A stretch of 64,000 nt of DNA, from the NCBI GenBank assembly GCA_029582155.1, contig CM055901.1:26796152-26860151 (forward strand), written 5' to 3'. Source of the DNA: Panopea generosa. Lineage: Eukaryota; Mollusca; Bivalvia; Adapedonta; Hiatellidae. Positions 62,536-64,000 of the stretch are shown piece after piece. Under the pieces are notes generated by a model. The model had not been told where the DNA came from, made no database searches, and worked only from the letters and a program-made list of their open reading frames with translations. The translations under genes and the position numbers were made by a program. Positions within the stretch are counted from its first letter, which is position 1; the number at the start of each line of letters is the position of its first letter.

Positions 62536-62916
62536 ATTCAGTAATATGTAGTTATGCAAATTGAATCGACTTTCCTTGACAATTATTGTTAATTGAAGGT
62601 TAGTATTCTATGCCAAGTATCATTTAATGTGTAAATCGCGATTTCGTAATTTCAAAGCGATATTTGCTTAGTAAAGAATCTGAAGATGAACTAAAACATC
62701 CAATTTCAGATTTATAAACATTTTTCGATTGATAGTTCTTTTCAATTTAAATATCCTTATTTATTTCATGAGTATATAAGTATTTACAATTTGAAGAAAG
62801 ACAATATAATAATTGATGCAGTTTTGGTGCCATGGGTCAGTCAGTTGAACATATTAGATGCCGTGCATGATTGCTACATTGCTATGTCGGTGATAACGTA
62901 ACCATTATGCCACCTT

Positions 62917-62951
<35 letters not shown>

Positions 62952-64000
62952 ACAATATTTGTTTTATCATTTACAAAATAAATATTTAAATCAGTAACAT
63001 TTTGATGCTACTCAGTTTCATTAGAAATAACAAAAGAACAAGCTATTTATCTGGATCAACACACCCGTTTGATAACTGCACTATATATCATCTTATCGTC
63101 ACTAATTTCATTGATGACAGTTTAAAACCAATATAAATTATAAATGTGTTATTTGTAAACAGAGTTGTTGTTTAAAATAACGACAATTGAATAAAGTTTC
63201 ATGCTTTCTGTACTTTGCATGCAAAAAACATAGGCCCATGTACAAATTAAATGTTTATTTTAATGGTATTTAACTAATTGCATTTTATAATTGTACAAAA
63301 ACTTATTAAATAAATTCAAGGCTTTTATTACCGTCATATATTTTTCCATCATATCGACGTGTAAAATGTACATACTAACTTAATGTTATCATTAATGTTG
63401 ACACGTGTGTAAACATTGTACTGAGTATTACGTCAACCCGAGATTTTCATCCGAAAAGAAAGTCCATTATCCTAACGAAATTGTCCGATGATACTATTTA
63501 GAAACCAAACTACATTAAAAAATGTTCACACATAACATTAAGCATTAAAATGATTTTGATTTGATATAAAAGTGAGACAAAGCGGTAGGGTTTAGATATT
63601 TATTTGTGATATGAATAAACGTTGATGATCTGCGTTAAATGACAACTACATAATTACTGTATGGCAATATAAACTGTTTTCTACAGGATGGGTATAGTTT
63701 GGTAATTACAGCGAACATAATTATCTCGTACCCAGTACTAGTCCCTGCAAAAATACTTCTCATCGGTAACGTGCTTCTTTATATATGTACAAAGACTTTT
63801 AATCAGATTATTCTCTTTTAAAACACGTGAAATTGGAGTATATTGTTTCTCACAAAAGCATGATTGCAATATTGATTGCACTATTTAGGCTCAATCGATT
63901 TACTTGATAATACGGGTTTTTATTCACTCTGAAAATTGTTTAACTATGTAAACCCTATTAAATCTGTTGCGAATCAGTAATTCTGAATATATTGTAACGC
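62536..64000. other. Unannotated AT-rich DNA at the right edge
   Basis: Apart from the (TA)n tract nothing is supported. At 63675-63686 TTTTCTACAG precedes GATGGGTATAG; used as an acceptor from the phase-1 donor at 56656 it would add only Gly-Trp-Val and stop. This is noted as a possibility only. Confidence 0.35.
62919..62949. repeat. (TA)n microsatellite
   Basis: About 15 AT dinucleotides. Confidence 0.97.

Overview
The window reads as nuclear DNA of an invertebrate animal. It is AT-rich (about one third GC by eye), has one spliced gene with canonical GT/AG introns, and is crowded with minisatellites, tRNA-derived SINE fragments and small foldback elements. The protein is clearly a Shab/Kv2 voltage-gated potassium channel. 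The repeat style (many 30-70 bp minisatellites, short palindromic MITEs, (ATTC)n-tailed retroelement ends) suggests a mollusc, probably a bivalve. That assignment is inference; nothing here fixes the species.

Only one protein-coding gene can be supported: Shab (Kv2), on the + strand, from about 20,933 to at least 56,656. Exon 1 (20,933-21,742) encodes the N-terminus and the T1 tetramerisation domain with its zinc motif HX5CX20CC. A 31.1-kb intron follows. Exon 2 (52,839-53,972) encodes S1-S6, the TVGYGD filter and the start of the C-tail. After a 1.9-kb intron, exon 3 (55,918-56,656, or reading on to a stop at 56,689) encodes more C-tail, including a sequence resembling the Kv2 clustering (PRC/FFAT-like) motif. 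All junctions are phase 0 except the last donor, which is phase 1. Reading through that donor gives a 905-residue channel; splicing there would add an unseen 3' exon.

The 5' flank (1-20,932) is dominated by tandem repeats: a 29-bp array (504-744), a 3.7-kb array of 34-bp units with higher-order structure (6,597-10,346), a 40-bp hairpin array (10,856-11,850), a 68-bp satellite (15,091-16,990) and a (TCGG)n tract. No upstream gene was recognised.

Intron 1 carries a 52-bp palindromic minisatellite, a 486-bp foldback element with TTAA flanks, a (CT)n tract, a CAGTCAAACCTG-ended MITE, several SINE heads, a G-quadruplex candidate, and arrays of 16, 34 and 44 bp. A GC-elevated island near 26.45-26.72 kb is the best candidate for a conserved intronic element. 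The 3' side (56.7-64 kb) is mostly featureless AT-rich DNA with one MITE and one unexplained 111-codon open frame.

No rRNA, intact tRNA, CRISPR array, transposase gene or viral gene was recognised. Tandem repeats occupy roughly 9-10 kb of the 64 kb. No new multi-gene system is visible. The most interesting signals are repeat architecture and the Kv2 locus itself.
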